DNA of 64,000 nucleotides from Gemmatimonadales bacterium (GTDB lineage: Bacteria; Gemmatimonadota; Gemmatimonadetes; Gemmatimonadales; GWC2-71-9): assembly GCA_025927545.1 (NCBI GenBank), contig JAICLE010000004.1:1-64000 (forward strand), in the 5' to 3' direction. Position numbers and translations under genes: made by a program. Positions 24,725-33,684 of this stretch are shown piece by piece. The notes beneath the pieces are model-generated. The model was not told the DNA's origin. It saw only the letters and a list, made by a program, of their open reading frames with translations, and ran no database searches. Numbering within the stretch: position 1 is the first letter of the stretch; each line of letters opens with the position of its first letter.

Positions 24725-26416
24725 ATGCTGCGGCTGACGACGTTCGGGGGTGTGGCAATCCGGGCCGATGCGGTCGGGACGGCCGAGCCGGCGGGCGAAT
24801 CGCCCGTGCCCCGGCGGGCGCTGGCGCTGCTGGTCCTGCTGGCCGCGGCCCCGGCGGGCGGCGTGAGCCGCGATAGCCTTACGGCCTATCTCTGGCCGGA
24901 GAGCGATGAAGAGCACGCGCGCAGCGCGCTGCGCCAGGCGCTCCACACGCTCCGGCGCGAGCTCGCCCTCCCGGAGCTGGTCGTGGGAGGCGTGACGCTC
25001 CGGGTCAATCCCTCGCTGCTCACCAGTGACATCCGGGAGTTCGACGAAGCCCGCGCCGCCGGCGAGCTCGAGCGGGCGCTGGCCTGCTACCGTGGACCCT
25101 TCCTCGACGGGTTCCACGTGGGTGGCGTCCCCGAGTTCGAGCGTTGGGTCGAGCGGCAGCGAGTGGAGTACACGAGCCGGACCGCCGGCGTGCTGGAGGC
25201 CCTCGCACGGGGGGCGGACCAGCGCGGCGAGGCGGGGACCGCGGCGGAGTGGTGGCGAAGGCTGGCGGCACTCGACCCGCTCAATTCCCGGATCGCCACC
25301 GAGCTCATGCGGGCGCTGGCGGCAGCCGGCAACCCCGCCGGCGCGCTGATGCATGCGCAGGCGCACGAGATGCTGGTCCGAGAGGAACTGGGAGTGGCGC
25401 CGGACGCCGCATTCACGGCGTTGATGGCGCGGATCCGACGCGGTGAGACGGGCGGCGTCGCGCCGGACCCCGAGCCGCAGCCTTCGTCCGCCGCTTCCGC
25501 TCGCCAGTCGCTGGCCGAGGAGGCCCGGCGGTTTCGCGAGCGGCTCGAGCGTGAGCTGGCCGGGCGCTACGCGCTGGAAGCCCCGGTCGAGCCGGGGCGC
25601 GACGGTACCGTCCGGCTCTTCCCGGCCCGCGACCTGCGCCACGACCGGCCGGTCACACTCAAGGTCCTTCATCCCGCCCTGGCCTCCCAGCTCGATATCG
25701 AGCGCTTCCTGCGCGAGATCAAGCTCACCGCCCGCCTGCAGCATCCGCACATTCTCCCCTTGCTGGACTCCGGCGACGTCGGCGGGCGGCCGTGGTATGT
25801 CACGCCCCGCCCAGACGACGCGGAGACCTTGCGGGCCCGGCTGAATCGGGACGTACCACTGGCCGCGGAGGAAGCTGCTCGACTGGCTCGCGAGCTGGCG
25901 GACGCACTGGAGCACGCGCATGCGCACGGCGTTCTCCACCGCGACGTCTCGCCGGAGAACGTACTGCTCGCCGGCGGCCATGCGCTGCTCACCAACCTGG
26001 GCGTCGCGCGTGCGCTCGACGCGGCGGCGGGGCCGAAGCTCACCGAGACCGGCATGCTGCTCGGTTCGGCGGCGTACATGAGCCCGGAGCAGGCGACGGG
26101 AGAGCAGGCGCTCGACGGCCGGAGCGACATCTATTCGCTCGGCGCGGTGCTGTTCGAGATGTTGATGGGGGAAGCTCTGTTCAGCGGCCCGACGCCGCAG
26201 GCGATCATGGCGAAAAGAGCGGCGCCGCCAGGCGCTCCGCTCCGGGAGCGTTTGGCGGCGGTTCCGGGTGGGCTCGCCGGCGCACTGGCCCGGGCACTGG
26301 CTCACCGCCCGGATGAACGGTTCCGCTCGGCGCACGAGTTCGGCGCGGCGCTGGACCCAACCGGCCCGCGCACAACCCGTGCTTCCGCCCGCTGGCGCCG
26401 ATGGCTGGGGATCTGA
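24725..26416 (+). CDS. BTAD regulator fused to a kinase-like domain (probable pseudokinase)
   Basis: 563 aa. Residues 1-95 look like an OmpR/SARP-type winged helix (DSLTAYLWPESDEEHARSALRQ) and 100-245 like the bacterial transcriptional activation (BTAD) helical repeats. Residues 278-545 form a protein-kinase fold with Lys313 (TLKVL), Glu331, HRD at 405-407 and Asn412. The DFG-type motif reads Asn-Leu-Gly at 424-426 (codon AAC at 25994), so the Mg-binding Asp is absent. The glycine loop is also degenerate. No transmembrane segment is seen. It is divergent from an ECF sigma gene and convergent with a zinc-finger gene. A phosphate-independent signal sensor is plausible. Confidence 0.8.
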   Translation: MLRLTTFGGVAIRADAVGTAEPAGESPVPRRALALLVLLAAAPAGGVSRDSLTAYLWPESDEEHARSALRQALHTLRRELALPELVVGGVTLRVNPSLLTSDIREFDEARAAGELERALACYRGPFLDGFHVGGVPEFERWVERQRVEYTSRTAGVLEALARGADQRGEAGTAAEWWRRLAALDPLNSRIATELMRALAAAGNPAGALMHAQAHEMLVREELGVAPDAAFTALMARIRRGETGGVAPDPEPQPSSAASARQSLAEEARRFRERLERELAGRYALEAPVEPGRDGTVRLFPARDLRHDRPVTLKVLHPALASQLDIERFLREIKLTARLQHPHILPLLDSGDVGGRPWYVTPRPDDAETLRARLNRDVPLAAEEAARLARELADALEHAHAHGVLHRDVSPENVLLAGGHALLTNLGVARALDAAAGPKLTETGMLLGSAAYMSPEQATGEQALDGRSDIYSLGAVLFEMLMGEALFSGPTPQAIMAKRAAPPGAPLRERLAAVPGGLAGALARALAHRPDERFRSAHEFGAALDPTGPRTTRASARWRRWLGI

Positions 26417-26419
26417 GCC

Positions 26420-26632
26420 CTAGCCCGGCCGCGATCCGCCGGGCGGCCGCAACTGCTTCAAGGCCGCGATGACCTCATCGAGGCAGGCGTCGCACACCAC
26501 CAGGTGGGCTTCGACGCGGCGCCGGTGCCCCGCGTCCACCGCGGCATCCAGATATTCGGCAATCTGACCAGGACTGAGATGCCCAGTGTTCGGTTGGGCG
26601 GCACTCGCATGCCCCCGGCGATCCTCTGACAT
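26420..26632 (-). CDS. Small zinc-finger (zf-HC2-like) anti-sigma-type protein
   Basis: 70 aa. The motif His-x3-Cys-x2-Cys in AHLVVCDACLDEV, after LSPGQIAEYLDAAVDAGHRRRVEAH, matches the N-terminal zinc anti-sigma (HC2) module. There is no membrane segment, so it would be a soluble anti-sigma or redox-sensing fragment. It converges on the BTAD-kinase gene with 3 bases between stops. The nearby ECF sigma factor is the natural candidate partner. Confidence 0.68.
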   Translation of the reverse strand: MSEDRRGHASAAQPNTGHLSPGQIAEYLDAAVDAGHRRRVEAHLVVCDACLDEVIAALKQLRPPGGSRPG

Positions 26633-26816
26633 TTCGGATTAAACGGGCAACGGGTGGCATTAGAGCGGACGGCCGCTGGTGAGTGTCCCATCCGCCTCAC
26701 TGGCGCCGGTCAATCGCTGACTGCAGGAACGGGTCAGCGTCGGCTCGAGCTGCCGTTCGAGCTGCGGCTCAGGGGAAATAGCAGCAAACGAACGTGCCGG
26801 CCGCCGCCCGCCAAAT

Positions 26817-26843
26817 TAGTCGACTGCGGATGCGATAGTCGAC
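26817..26843. repeat. Paired TAGTCGAC sites, possible operator
   Basis: The octamer TAGTCGAC occurs at 26817-26824 and 26836-26843, a 19-base spacing (about two helical turns). Each contains the palindrome GTCGAC. The pair lies in the divergent spacer between the zinc-finger gene and grpE. A regulator-binding role is inferred from geometry only. Confidence 0.35.
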
Positions 26844-27001
26844 GATCTCGATTTCCGAAGAACCGCTCCCGTCCGACCGAACCTGCCAGTCTGGGGTCGA
26901 GGACCTTGACCGCGCGACCGTGCAGCAGGTCATGCGCCGCCCAGAGCAGCCGCGATCCGTGGCTTCGATTCGGTCGAGGAGAATCGGGGGGAAAAACGCC
27001 C

Positions 27002-27007
27002 TATACT
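27002..27007 (+). promoter_or_regulatory. Candidate -10 box for grpE-dnaJ
   Basis: TATACT is preceded by an A-rich run (GAAAAA). No consensus -35 and no sigma32-type CTTGAA/CCCCAT pair is visible. A second box, TATTAT at 27041-27046, could be an alternative. The resulting leader would be 30 to 70 bases and includes GAGG at 27071-27074. Confidence 0.4.
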
Positions 27008-27080
27008 ACGGCGACGCACACGGCCCGGCGAGAGTGCCGCTATTATCTTTCCTCGGCCTTCTCAATTGACGAGGTTGCAA

Positions 27081-27761
27081 GTGACCGACAAGCGAAGATT
27101 CAGCGGCGAATATGCGGACGACCCCGAGACCCTCCACACGCCCGGTGGCATGACCGATCCCGCCGCCTCTCGGGGGCGGAGCGCCGACGGCGCCGACCTG
27201 GCGTCTACCGATATGTCCCAGGAGCCCTCCTCCCGCGAAGAGGACACCCAGCCGGTTTTCCGCGGTGGGACGGGCGGGCTGCCGATCGAGCCCTCCGCGC
27301 AGGCCGTGCGCCGGCTCGAATCCCAGCTCGAGGAGGCGAACGACCGACACCTTCGACTGGCCGCGGACTACGACAACTACCGGAAGCGTGTCGGCCGGGA
27401 GCGTGCCGAGCTGGCCGACCGATCGCAGGCCGGCCTCGTCGTCCGCCTGCTCGAGGTGCTCGACGACCTCGACCGACTGAGCGCCGAGGGCGCCGCGACG
27501 CCTGCCCCCGCGCTGCACCAGGCGGTCGAGCTCATCGACCGCAAGCTCCGGAAGGAGCTTCAGACGGCCGGGCTCGAGCCCATCGATCCGGTAGGCTCGC
27601 CATTCGACCCCAACGTGCATGAGGCGGTCTCGACGCTTCCGCCTCCCAGCCCCGAGCTCGACCACACGGTGAGCGCCACCTTCCAGGTCGGCTACCTCTT
27701 CAAGGGCACGCTCGTGCGGCCGGCCCGGGTCCAGGTGTACGCCGAGCAGGGACAGGCCTGA
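27081..27761 (+). CDS. grpE: Nucleotide exchange factor GrpE
   Basis: 226 aa, the ADP/ATP exchange factor for DnaK. The N-terminal 70 residues are disordered and acidic. The long coiled-coil ([30 protein letters not shown]) and the C-terminal beta domain ([13 protein letters not shown], and [17 protein letters not shown]) are diagnostic. GTG 27081 follows GAGG by 6 bases; TTG 27066 is an alternative. dnaJ starts 2 bases after its stop. dnaK is not in the window, so the chaperone partners are encoded elsewhere. Confidence 0.93.
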   Translation: MTDKRRFSGEYADDPETLHTPGGMTDPAASRGRSADGADLASTDMSQEPSSREEDTQPVFRGGTGGLPIEPSAQAVRRLESQLEEANDRHLRLAADYDNYRKRVGRERAELADRSQAGLVVRLLEVLDDLDRLSAEGAATPAPALHQAVELIDRKLRKELQTAGLEPIDPVGSPFDPNVHEAVSTLPPPSPELDHTVSATFQVGYLFKGTLVRPARVQVYAEQGQA

Positions 27762-27763
27762 CC

Positions 27764-28867
27764 GTGGCCGCAAAGGACTTCTACCGGGTCCTTGGCGTCT
27801 CCGACTCGGCGAGTCAGGACGAGATCAAGAAGGCGTACCGGCGACTCGCCAAACAGTACCACCCGGACGCAAATCCGAACAACGCCTCTGCCGCCGAGCG
27901 CTTCAAGGAGATCTCGGAGGCGCACAGCGTGCTCTCCGACGCCGAAAAGCGGAAGCAGTACGATCAGATGCGGCGGCTGGGTGCGTTCGACGGCGCGGCG
28001 GCCGGCGGGCCTCGCCGCGGGGCGGGGGCACGCGGGCCGGGCGCGCAGGGTCCTGATATCGACCTGGGCGGAGCCAAGTTCGGCGACTTCGGGGGTCTGG
28101 GCGACATCTTCTCGTCCATCTTCGGCCGCGGCCGGCAGGAGGCGCCGCGGGCCGAGATCATCGAGACGGTGGTCGAAGTTCCGTTTCGGATCGCGATGCT
28201 CGGCGGCAAGGTGCCGGTCGCGCTCTCGGTCACGGAGCCATGTCCCACCTGCTCCGGCTCCGGCGGCGCACCCGGCGCCACCTGGTCCACCTGTCCCGAG
28301 TGCAACGGTCGCGGCACCATCTCATTCGGGCAGGGGGGCTTTGCGGTGAACCGGCCGTGCCCGCAGTGCCGCGGCCGCGGCCGGATCCCCTCGCAGCCGT
28401 GCCCCACCTGCCGCGGCGCGGGCGAGGTCCGGACCGAGCGGCGTGTGGTGATCACGGTGCCGCCCGCCACCGAGACGGGCACCCGGGTGCGCATCCGCGG
28501 CCAGGGCGAGCCGGGCCAGCTCGGGAGCCCCGCCGGCGATCTCCTGGTCACCTTCCAGGTCCAGCCCGACCGCTTCTTTCGCCGCGAGGGGCTCGACATC
28601 GTATGCGAGGTGCCGCTCAACCTGGCGCAGGCCACGCTCGGCACCCGGCTCCGCGTTCGCACGCTCGACGGCAAGAAGGTCATGCTGCGCATCCCGGCCG
28701 GCACCCAGCCGGGCCGGAAGTTTCGCATCAAGGGGCAGGGAATCGAAAAGAACGGAGTGCGGGGCGATCAGCTCGTGCAGGTGCAGGTTGCCCTGCCGGA
28801 CGAGCTCACGCCGGAGCAGCAGGAGCTGATGAAGAAGCTGGCCGACTCGGCCGGGCTGGCGTACTAG
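27764..28867 (+). CDS. dnaJ: Chaperone protein DnaJ
   Basis: 367 aa, the Hsp40 co-chaperone stimulating DnaK ATPase. The J domain carries YHPD near residue 32. A Gly/Ala/Arg-rich linker spans about 75-125. The four zinc-finger repeats are present ([24 protein letters not shown] and CPTCRGAG), followed by the substrate-binding C-terminal domains. A GTG start is used right after grpE. The gene is convergent with ppk, with 36 bases between stops and no obvious terminator hairpin. Confidence 0.95.
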   Translation: MAAKDFYRVLGVSDSASQDEIKKAYRRLAKQYHPDANPNNASAAERFKEISEAHSVLSDAEKRKQYDQMRRLGAFDGAAAGGPRRGAGARGPGAQGPDIDLGGAKFGDFGGLGDIFSSIFGRGRQEAPRAEIIETVVEVPFRIAMLGGKVPVALSVTEPCPTCSGSGGAPGATWSTCPECNGRGTISFGQGGFAVNRPCPQCRGRGRIPSQPCPTCRGAGEVRTERRVVITVPPATETGTRVRIRGQGEPGQLGSPAGDLLVTFQVQPDRFFRREGLDIVCEVPLNLAQATLGTRLRVRTLDGKKVMLRIPAGTQPGRKFRIKGQGIEKNGVRGDQLVQVQVALPDELTPEQQELMKKLADSAGLAY

Positions 28868-28903
28868 CGGGAGTTGTGTACGTCGCTGGACGGCGCCGGT
28901 CGC

Positions 28904-31042
28904 TCACGCTGGCGGGCGCCCGGCCTCTATCAGCATCCGGTGCGTCGCGCGCTCCGGCTCCGCTCCGGCGGACCCGCGCTGCTCGTACGTCCCGTCCGGC
29001 CCGAGCTCCCACGCCTGCCGGTTGTCCTCCAGCATCAGCAGCAGCAGATCGCGCAGCGCCGTCCGGTCCGCGGGATCGTCGATCGGCGTGACCGCCTCGA
29101 TCCGGCGGTCGAGATTGCGCGGCATCCAGTCCGCCGAGCCGATATAGACCTCTTCGTCGCCGCCGTTGAGAAAGTAGAACGCGCGCGAGTGCTCCAGGAA
29201 CCGGCCCACGATGCTGATCACGCGGATGCGCTCGCTCACCCCGGCGAGCCCGGGGCGCAGGCAGCAGATGCCGCGGATGATGAGGTCGATCGGCACGCCG
29301 GCACGGGACGCCTGGTACAGCGCCGCGATGAGCTCGGGGTCCACCAACGCGTTCATCTTGACGATGATCCGCGCGGGGCGGCCCGCCTCGCGGTGGCCGA
29401 TCTCGCGCCGGATCATTCCGAGGAACCGGTCCCGCATCCCGCGCGGCGCCACGATGAGTTTCCGATAGCCGGTCGGCACCGCGAAGCCGGTGAGCACGTT
29501 GAACAGGTCGGTGAGGTCGGCCCCGAGCGCCGGGTCGGCGCTCAGCAGCCCGAAGTCGGTGTAGACCCGCGCGGTCTTCGGATTGTAGTTGCCGGTGCCG
29601 ATATGCAGGTACCGGCGCATCGTGTCGCCCTCCCGCCGCACCACCAGCATGATCTTGGCGTGCGTCTTGAGTCCGGGGACTCCGTAGCTCACGTGGACGC
29701 CGACATCCTCCAGCCGCTGCGCCCAGATGATGTTGTTCTCCTCGTCGAACCGTGCCTGCAGCTCGATCAGCACGGCCACCTGCTTCCCCCGCTCGGCGGC
29801 CTGCGCCAGCAGCCGCGCGATGCTCGAGTCGCCGCCGGTGCGGTAGAGCGTGAGCTTGATCGCGAGAACGTCCGGATCCTCCGCGGCGCTCTGGATGAAG
29901 CGCTCGACCGAGGTCTGGAAGCTCTCGTACGGGTGGTGCAGCAGCAGGTCGCCCTCGCGGAGCACGTCGAAGATGTTGCGCCCCGAGGTGAGCCGTGCCG
30001 GGGTGAGCGGATGGAACACCGGATCCCTGAGCGCGGGCAGGTCGAGGGCCGCGAGGGTGAGCAGGTCGGCCGTGTCCATGACGCCGGCGACCTCGTAGAG
30101 GTCCCCGGCGGTGAGCGCCAGGGCGGGCGGCTCCTGCTGCTCACTGAATTCCATCAGCAGCAGCTCCCGGAGCGAGGCGGGCATCGCCGCGTGCACCTCG
30201 ATCCGCACCACCTCGGCGAATCGCCGGTTCCGGACTTCCTCCTGGATCAGGCTCAGAAGATCCTCGGCCTCGTCGCCATTCTCGATCTGCAGCTCGGTGT
30301 TCCGGGTGATGCGGAAGAGATGCCAGCCGAGAATTTCCACGCCGGGGAACAGCGCCTCCAGGTGCACGCCGATGACTTCCCCGAGCGGCACGAAATGGTT
30401 CGGCGTCGGGAGCGCGATCCAGCGCGGCAGGATCTTGGGCACCTTCACCCGGGCGAACCGCTCCTCGCCATCCGATCCCCGCAGCACGACCGCGAGGGAG
30501 AGGCTCAGGTTGGAGATGTAGGGAAACGGGTGCCCGGGATCGACCGCGAGCGGTGTGAGGACCGGAAAGACGTGCGCCTGAAAGTAGGCGTCGACGTGCT
30601 CGCGGTCGGCAGGGTCGAGCGCGTCGAGCCGCTGGTGGAGCACCACGCCCTGCTCGGCGAGTGCGGGGAGCACGGCGTCCATCAGGCAATCGCGATGACG
30701 CCGCACCAGGTCCCGCACTACCGCCGCGATGGCGGTGAGTTGGTCCTCCGGCGTCATGCCGTCGGCGGTCCGCTCCACGATGCCCGCGGCCACCTGCTGT
30801 TTGAGCCCGGCCACGCGGACCTGGAAGAACTCGTCGAGGTTGCTGCTGAAGATGGCGAGAAACTTGAGACGCTCGAGCAGCGGGGTGCGCGGGTCCACCG
30901 CCTCGTGCAGCACGCGGCGGTTGAATTCGAGCCAGGAGAGCTCGCGGTTGAGGTAGAGCGACGGGTCCCGGAGGTCGGGCGAGGGGGGCGTCTCTGGGTC
31001 GAGGACCTGGGTCACGGGCGGAGCCTCACGGCGGGCGGCCAT
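28904..31042 (-). CDS. ppk1: Polyphosphate kinase 1
   Basis: 712 aa, reversibly transferring the ATP gamma-phosphate to polyphosphate. The N-terminal LYLNRELSWLEFNRRVL and central HHPYESF are family signatures. The two PLD-like active-site histidines lie in GLKTHAK and FLEHSRAF. Length is typical. Its ATG at 31042 overlaps the stop of the YvlD-like gene. It is the last gene of a minus-strand unit that starts with cysteine desulfurase at 33651. Confidence 0.96.
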   Translation of the reverse strand: MAARREAPPVTQVLDPETPPSPDLRDPSLYLNRELSWLEFNRRVLHEAVDPRTPLLERLKFLAIFSSNLDEFFQVRVAGLKQQVAAGIVERTADGMTPEDQLTAIAAVVRDLVRRHRDCLMDAVLPALAEQGVVLHQRLDALDPADREHVDAYFQAHVFPVLTPLAVDPGHPFPYISNLSLSLAVVLRGSDGEERFARVKVPKILPRWIALPTPNHFVPLGEVIGVHLEALFPGVEILGWHLFRITRNTELQIENGDEAEDLLSLIQEEVRNRRFAEVVRIEVHAAMPASLRELLLMEFSEQQEPPALALTAGDLYEVAGVMDTADLLTLAALDLPALRDPVFHPLTPARLTSGRNIFDVLREGDLLLHHPYESFQTSVERFIQSAAEDPDVLAIKLTLYRTGGDSSIARLLAQAAERGKQVAVLIELQARFDEENNIIWAQRLEDVGVHVSYGVPGLKTHAKIMLVVRREGDTMRRYLHIGTGNYNPKTARVYTDFGLLSADPALGADLTDLFNVLTGFAVPTGYRKLIVAPRGMRDRFLGMIRREIGHREAGRPARIIVKMNALVDPELIAALYQASRAGVPIDLIIRGICCLRPGLAGVSERIRVISIVGRFLEHSRAFYFLNGGDEEVYIGSADWMPRNLDRRIEAVTPIDDPADRTALRDLLLLMLEDNRQAWELGPDGTYEQRGSAGAEPERATHRMLIEAGRPPA

Positions 31043-31407
31043 CAGCGCTCGGGCTTGGGGACGATCACCGACAGCGCAAGACTCACCATCCCGACCACCA
31101 GACCGCCCCAGAACGCCGCCCAGAACCCCGAGACGGTGAAGCCGAGGTCCCAGCGGGCCGACACCCAGCCCGTCACCAGCAGCATCACCGCGTTGATCAC
31201 CAGGGTGAAGAGACCCAGGGTCACGACGATGAGCGGGCAGGTGAGCACCGTGAGCAGCGGCCGCAGAGTGCTGTTCACCAGGCCGAACACCGCCGCCACC
31301 AGCAGCAGCCGCACGATGCTGCCGTTGAAATCGAGGCCCGGCAGGAGATAAGCCGCCACCCAGAGCGCGACGGCATCCAGCACCCAGTGCAGCAGGAGGG
31401 ACCGCAT
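31042..31407 (-). CDS. YvlD/phage-holin-4-like membrane protein
   Basis: 121 aa with four predicted membrane helices. The conserved block NSTLRPLLTVLTCPLIVVTLGLF is diagnostic of the phage_holin_4_2/YvlD family (PF04020-type), which is chromosomal and not phage-derived in most species. The ATG at 31407 lies 5 bases after the mnmA stop. The stop overlaps the ppk start as TGATG. The function is unknown; an envelope role is usual for the family. Confidence 0.85.
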   Translation of the reverse strand: MRSLLLHWVLDAVALWVAAYLLPGLDFNGSIVRLLLVAAVFGLVNSTLRPLLTVLTCPLIVVTLGLFTLVINAVMLLVTGWVSARWDLGFTVSGFWAAFWGGLVVGMVSLALSVIVPKPER

Positions 31408-31412
31408 GGTCC

Positions 31413-32480
31413 TCAGGACGCGTCGGCGATCACGCCGCCCCCGAGCACGCGGCCCCCGGCGCCATAGAGCACGCCCGACTGGCCGGGCGTGATGGCCCTG
31501 ACCGGGAGCGCGAGCGCCAGCTCGAGCGCGTCTCCCTCGGCGCCGATGACGGTGGCGGTCACGGCCCGGGCGCGGTAGCGCACCTGCACCTCGCACGGGT
31601 CGCCCGGGGCGAGCGGGTCGGCGAGCCAGTTGAGCTCTTCGAGCCGCACCCGGTGGCCGGCCAGGTCGTCCGCGGTCCCGACCACCACCTCCCGCCGCTC
31701 GGGCCGGATGGCCACGACGTAGCGCGGGCCGTCGAACCCGCCCGGCAGCCCCTTCCGCTGGCCGATGGTGTAGCGCGCGTAGCCGTGGTGCTCGCCGAGG
31801 ACCTCGCCCGTCGTGGTCACGAGGGGACCCGGCGCGAGCGCCGGCGCGCCGGCCGGCAGGTGCCGCTCGAGCACGCCGACGTAGTCGTCGTCCGGCACGA
31901 AGCAGATCTCGACCGACTCCGGCTTGTCGGCTGTCAGGAGCCCGAGCTGGCGCGCGTAGGTCCTGGTCTCCGCCTTGGTGAGGCTCCCGACCGGCGTGAG
32001 CATCCGCTCCACCACCGCGCGGTCGATGCCCCAGAGGAAGTAGCTCTGGTCCTTGCGCGGATCCTCGCCCCGGTAGAGCGCGCCGTCCCGCGCCACGGCG
32101 TAGTGCCCGGTGGCAAGGTGGCGGCAGTCGAGCGCGTCGGCGTGCGCCAGCAGGTCACGGAACTTGGTGAACGAGTTGCATCGCACGCACGGGATGGGCG
32201 TGCGGCCGCGACTGTACTCGCTCACGAAATTCTGGATGACGTGCAGGTTGAACCGGTCTTCCAGATTGAGGACGTAGTGCGGGATGCCGAGCGTGTGGGC
32301 GACGTCGCGCGCGTCGTTGATGGAGTCGAGCGAGCAGCACGGCCGGTCCGGCACGTCGTCGCCGTAGCAGAACAGCTTCATGGTGGCGCCGACGACCTCG
32401 AAGCCTTCCTCCACCAGGCGCGCCGCGGCTACCGAGCTGTCCACGCCGCCCGACATGGCCACCAGCACGCGCTCACGCAC
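31413..32480 (-). CDS. mnmA: tRNA-specific 2-thiouridylase MnmA
   Basis: 355 aa, installing 2-thiouridine at position 34 of Lys, Glu and Gln tRNAs. The PP-loop SGGVDSS is at residues 10-16. The two catalytic cysteines are Cys98 (PCVRCN) and Cys193 (EICFVPD). The C-terminal barrel (YTIGQRKGL) is complete. Its start lies 8 bases inside the upstream cysteine desulfurase gene, whose product can supply the persulfide sulfur. The pairing suggests direct transfer without a dedicated Tus relay, since no tusA-E gene is nearby. Confidence 0.95.
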   Translation of the reverse strand: MRERVLVAMSGGVDSSVAAARLVEEGFEVVGATMKLFCYGDDVPDRPCCSLDSINDARDVAHTLGIPHYVLNLEDRFNLHVIQNFVSEYSRGRTPIPCVRCNSFTKFRDLLAHADALDCRHLATGHYAVARDGALYRGEDPRKDQSYFLWGIDRAVVERMLTPVGSLTKAETRTYARQLGLLTADKPESVEICFVPDDDYVGVLERHLPAGAPALAPGPLVTTTGEVLGEHHGYARYTIGQRKGLPGGFDGPRYVVAIRPERREVVVGTADDLAGHRVRLEELNWLADPLAPGDPCEVQVRYRARAVTATVIGAEGDALELALALPVRAITPGQSGVLYGAGGRVLGGGVIADAS

Positions 32481-33651
32481 GACCGAGCACTCCCGCCAGC
32501 TTCCGCACCTTGGCCACCACGCCGGGCATGACCTCCGCCGCGCGGGTGACGTCGTCGGCGGTGGTGGCGTGCCCCAGGCTCAGGCGCACGGTGCCGAGCG
32601 CCAGTTCCCGCGCCACGCCCATGGCCACGAGCACGTGCGAGGGCTCGACCGCGCCCGTGGAGCAGGCCGACCCGCTCGACGCGGCGACACCGGCGAGGTC
32701 GAGATGCATGAGCAGCGCCTCGCTGTCCGCCCCCGGCACGGCGATGCTCAGCACGTGCGGCGCGCGCTCCGCCCCCTCGGCGTTGACCACCAGGTCCGGC
32801 ACCACCGCCCGAATCCGTGCCGCGAGCTCGTCGCGCAGCTCGCCGAGCCGGGCGGCCTCGTCCGCCTGCTCCACGGCGGCCAGCGCGGCCGCGCGGCCCA
32901 TCGCCACCGCGCCCGGCACGTTCTCGGTGCCCGGCCGGATGCCGTACTGCTGGCCGCCGCCGTGGATGATCGCCTCGATCGCCTTCCGGTCGCGCACGAC
33001 GAGCGCGCCGATCCCCTTGGGCGCGCCGATCTTGTGGCCGGAGAGGCTGGCGAGCGTACAGCCCAGCCCCGCCAGGTCCACCGGCACCTTACCGAACGCC
33101 TGGACCGCATCGGTGTGGAACGCGACGCCCGCCTGGCAGCAGCGCCCCGCGATCTCGCGCACCGCCTGCACGACGCCTACCTCATTGTTCACCCACATGA
33201 CGGATACGACGGCGGGCCGCTCACGCAGCGCGGCGTCGAGCGCGTCGAGCTCGACTCGTCCGTCGGCGTCCACCGGGAGCAGCACCTCGCGGCCGCCCAG
33301 GTGGCAGACGGCGTGCGCGGCGGCCAGGATCGCCTTGTGCTCGATGGCGGAGACCACGGCGCACATCGCGGCGCCGCGGTCCCGCGCGGCGAGCGCCGCG
33401 CCGACGATGCCGAGGTTGTCCGCCTCGGTACCGCCCGATGTGAAGATGACCTGGTTGGGCTCGGCGTCCACCGCCTGGGCCACCTCGCGCCGCGCCTGCT
33501 CCAGTCCCGCGCGTGCGGCCCGGCCGAACCGGTGAGCGCTCGACGGGTTGCCGAACGCCTGCTCGGTGAGGTACGGCAGCATCGCCTCCAGCACCTCCGG
33601 CCGGACCGGAGTCGTGGCGGCGTGGTCGAGGTACACGGGACGGGCGGGCAT
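32473..33651 (-). CDS. Cysteine desulfurase (IscS/NifS family)
   Basis: A 392-aa PLP enzyme releasing sulfur from cysteine as a persulfide. The PLP lysine is Lys207 ([12 protein letters not shown]) and the catalytic Cys330 lies in [16 protein letters not shown]. The motif [11 protein letters not shown] is near residue 70. Both fit class I enzymes. The ATG at 33651 has no SD but sits 7 bases behind TATCTT, so it appears leaderless. It leads the mnmA-YvlD-ppk unit. It is either the general IscS or a thiouridine-dedicated copy; no iscU or iscA is adjacent. Confidence 0.93.
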   Translation of the reverse strand: MPARPVYLDHAATTPVRPEVLEAMLPYLTEQAFGNPSSAHRFGRAARAGLEQARREVAQAVDAEPNQVIFTSGGTEADNLGIVGAALAARDRGAAMCAVVSAIEHKAILAAAHAVCHLGGREVLLPVDADGRVELDALDAALRERPAVVSVMWVNNEVGVVQAVREIAGRCCQAGVAFHTDAVQAFGKVPVDLAGLGCTLASLSGHKIGAPKGIGALVVRDRKAIEAIIHGGGQQYGIRPGTENVPGAVAMGRAAALAAVEQADEAARLGELRDELAARIRAVVPDLVVNAEGAERAPHVLSIAVPGADSEALLMHLDLAGVAASSGSACSTGAVEPSHVLVAMGVARELALGTVRLSLGHATTADDVTRAAEVMPGVVAKVRKLAGVLGRA

Positions 33652-33658
33652 GGGGCGA

Positions 33659-33664
33659 AAGATA
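33659..33664 (-). promoter_or_regulatory. -10 box of a leaderless promoter (cysteine desulfurase operon)
   Basis: On the minus strand TATCTT is followed by exactly 7 bases and then the ATG at 33651. The geometry is identical to the ispG, ccdA-like, pyk and larE promoters. Confidence 0.65.
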
Positions 33665-33684
33665 GCGCGGGACCGGGGCGGGCG

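Larger units (their letters stand above)
26633..27080. other. Intergenic region upstream of grpE
   Basis: About 450 bases without a gene I can support. An open frame begins at 26654 and overlaps grpE out of frame, but its peptide is unlike any protein and I leave it out. The region holds two copies of TAGTCGAC and candidate -10 boxes near 27002 and 27041. I see no CIRCE element and no recognisable small RNA. Confidence 0.6.

Noticed and set aside
26900-27080. CIRCE or sigma32-type heat-shock promoter for grpE-dnaJ
   Set aside because: I looked for TTAGCACTC-N9-GAGTGCTAA and for CTTGAA with CCCCAT spacing and found neither.
26654-27622. Open frame beginning in the spacer and running through grpE out of frame
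   Set aside because: The overlapping half is grpE in its real frame, and the spacer half reads as random Arg/Ser/Pro-rich peptide.
28874-31351. Plus-strand open frame of about 825 codons opposite ppk
   Set aside because: It is the mirror of polyphosphate kinase on the minus strand, and its peptide has no domain pattern.
31042-31407. Prophage remnant suggested by the holin-like family name
   Set aside because: YvlD-type proteins are ordinary chromosomal membrane proteins and no other phage gene is nearby.
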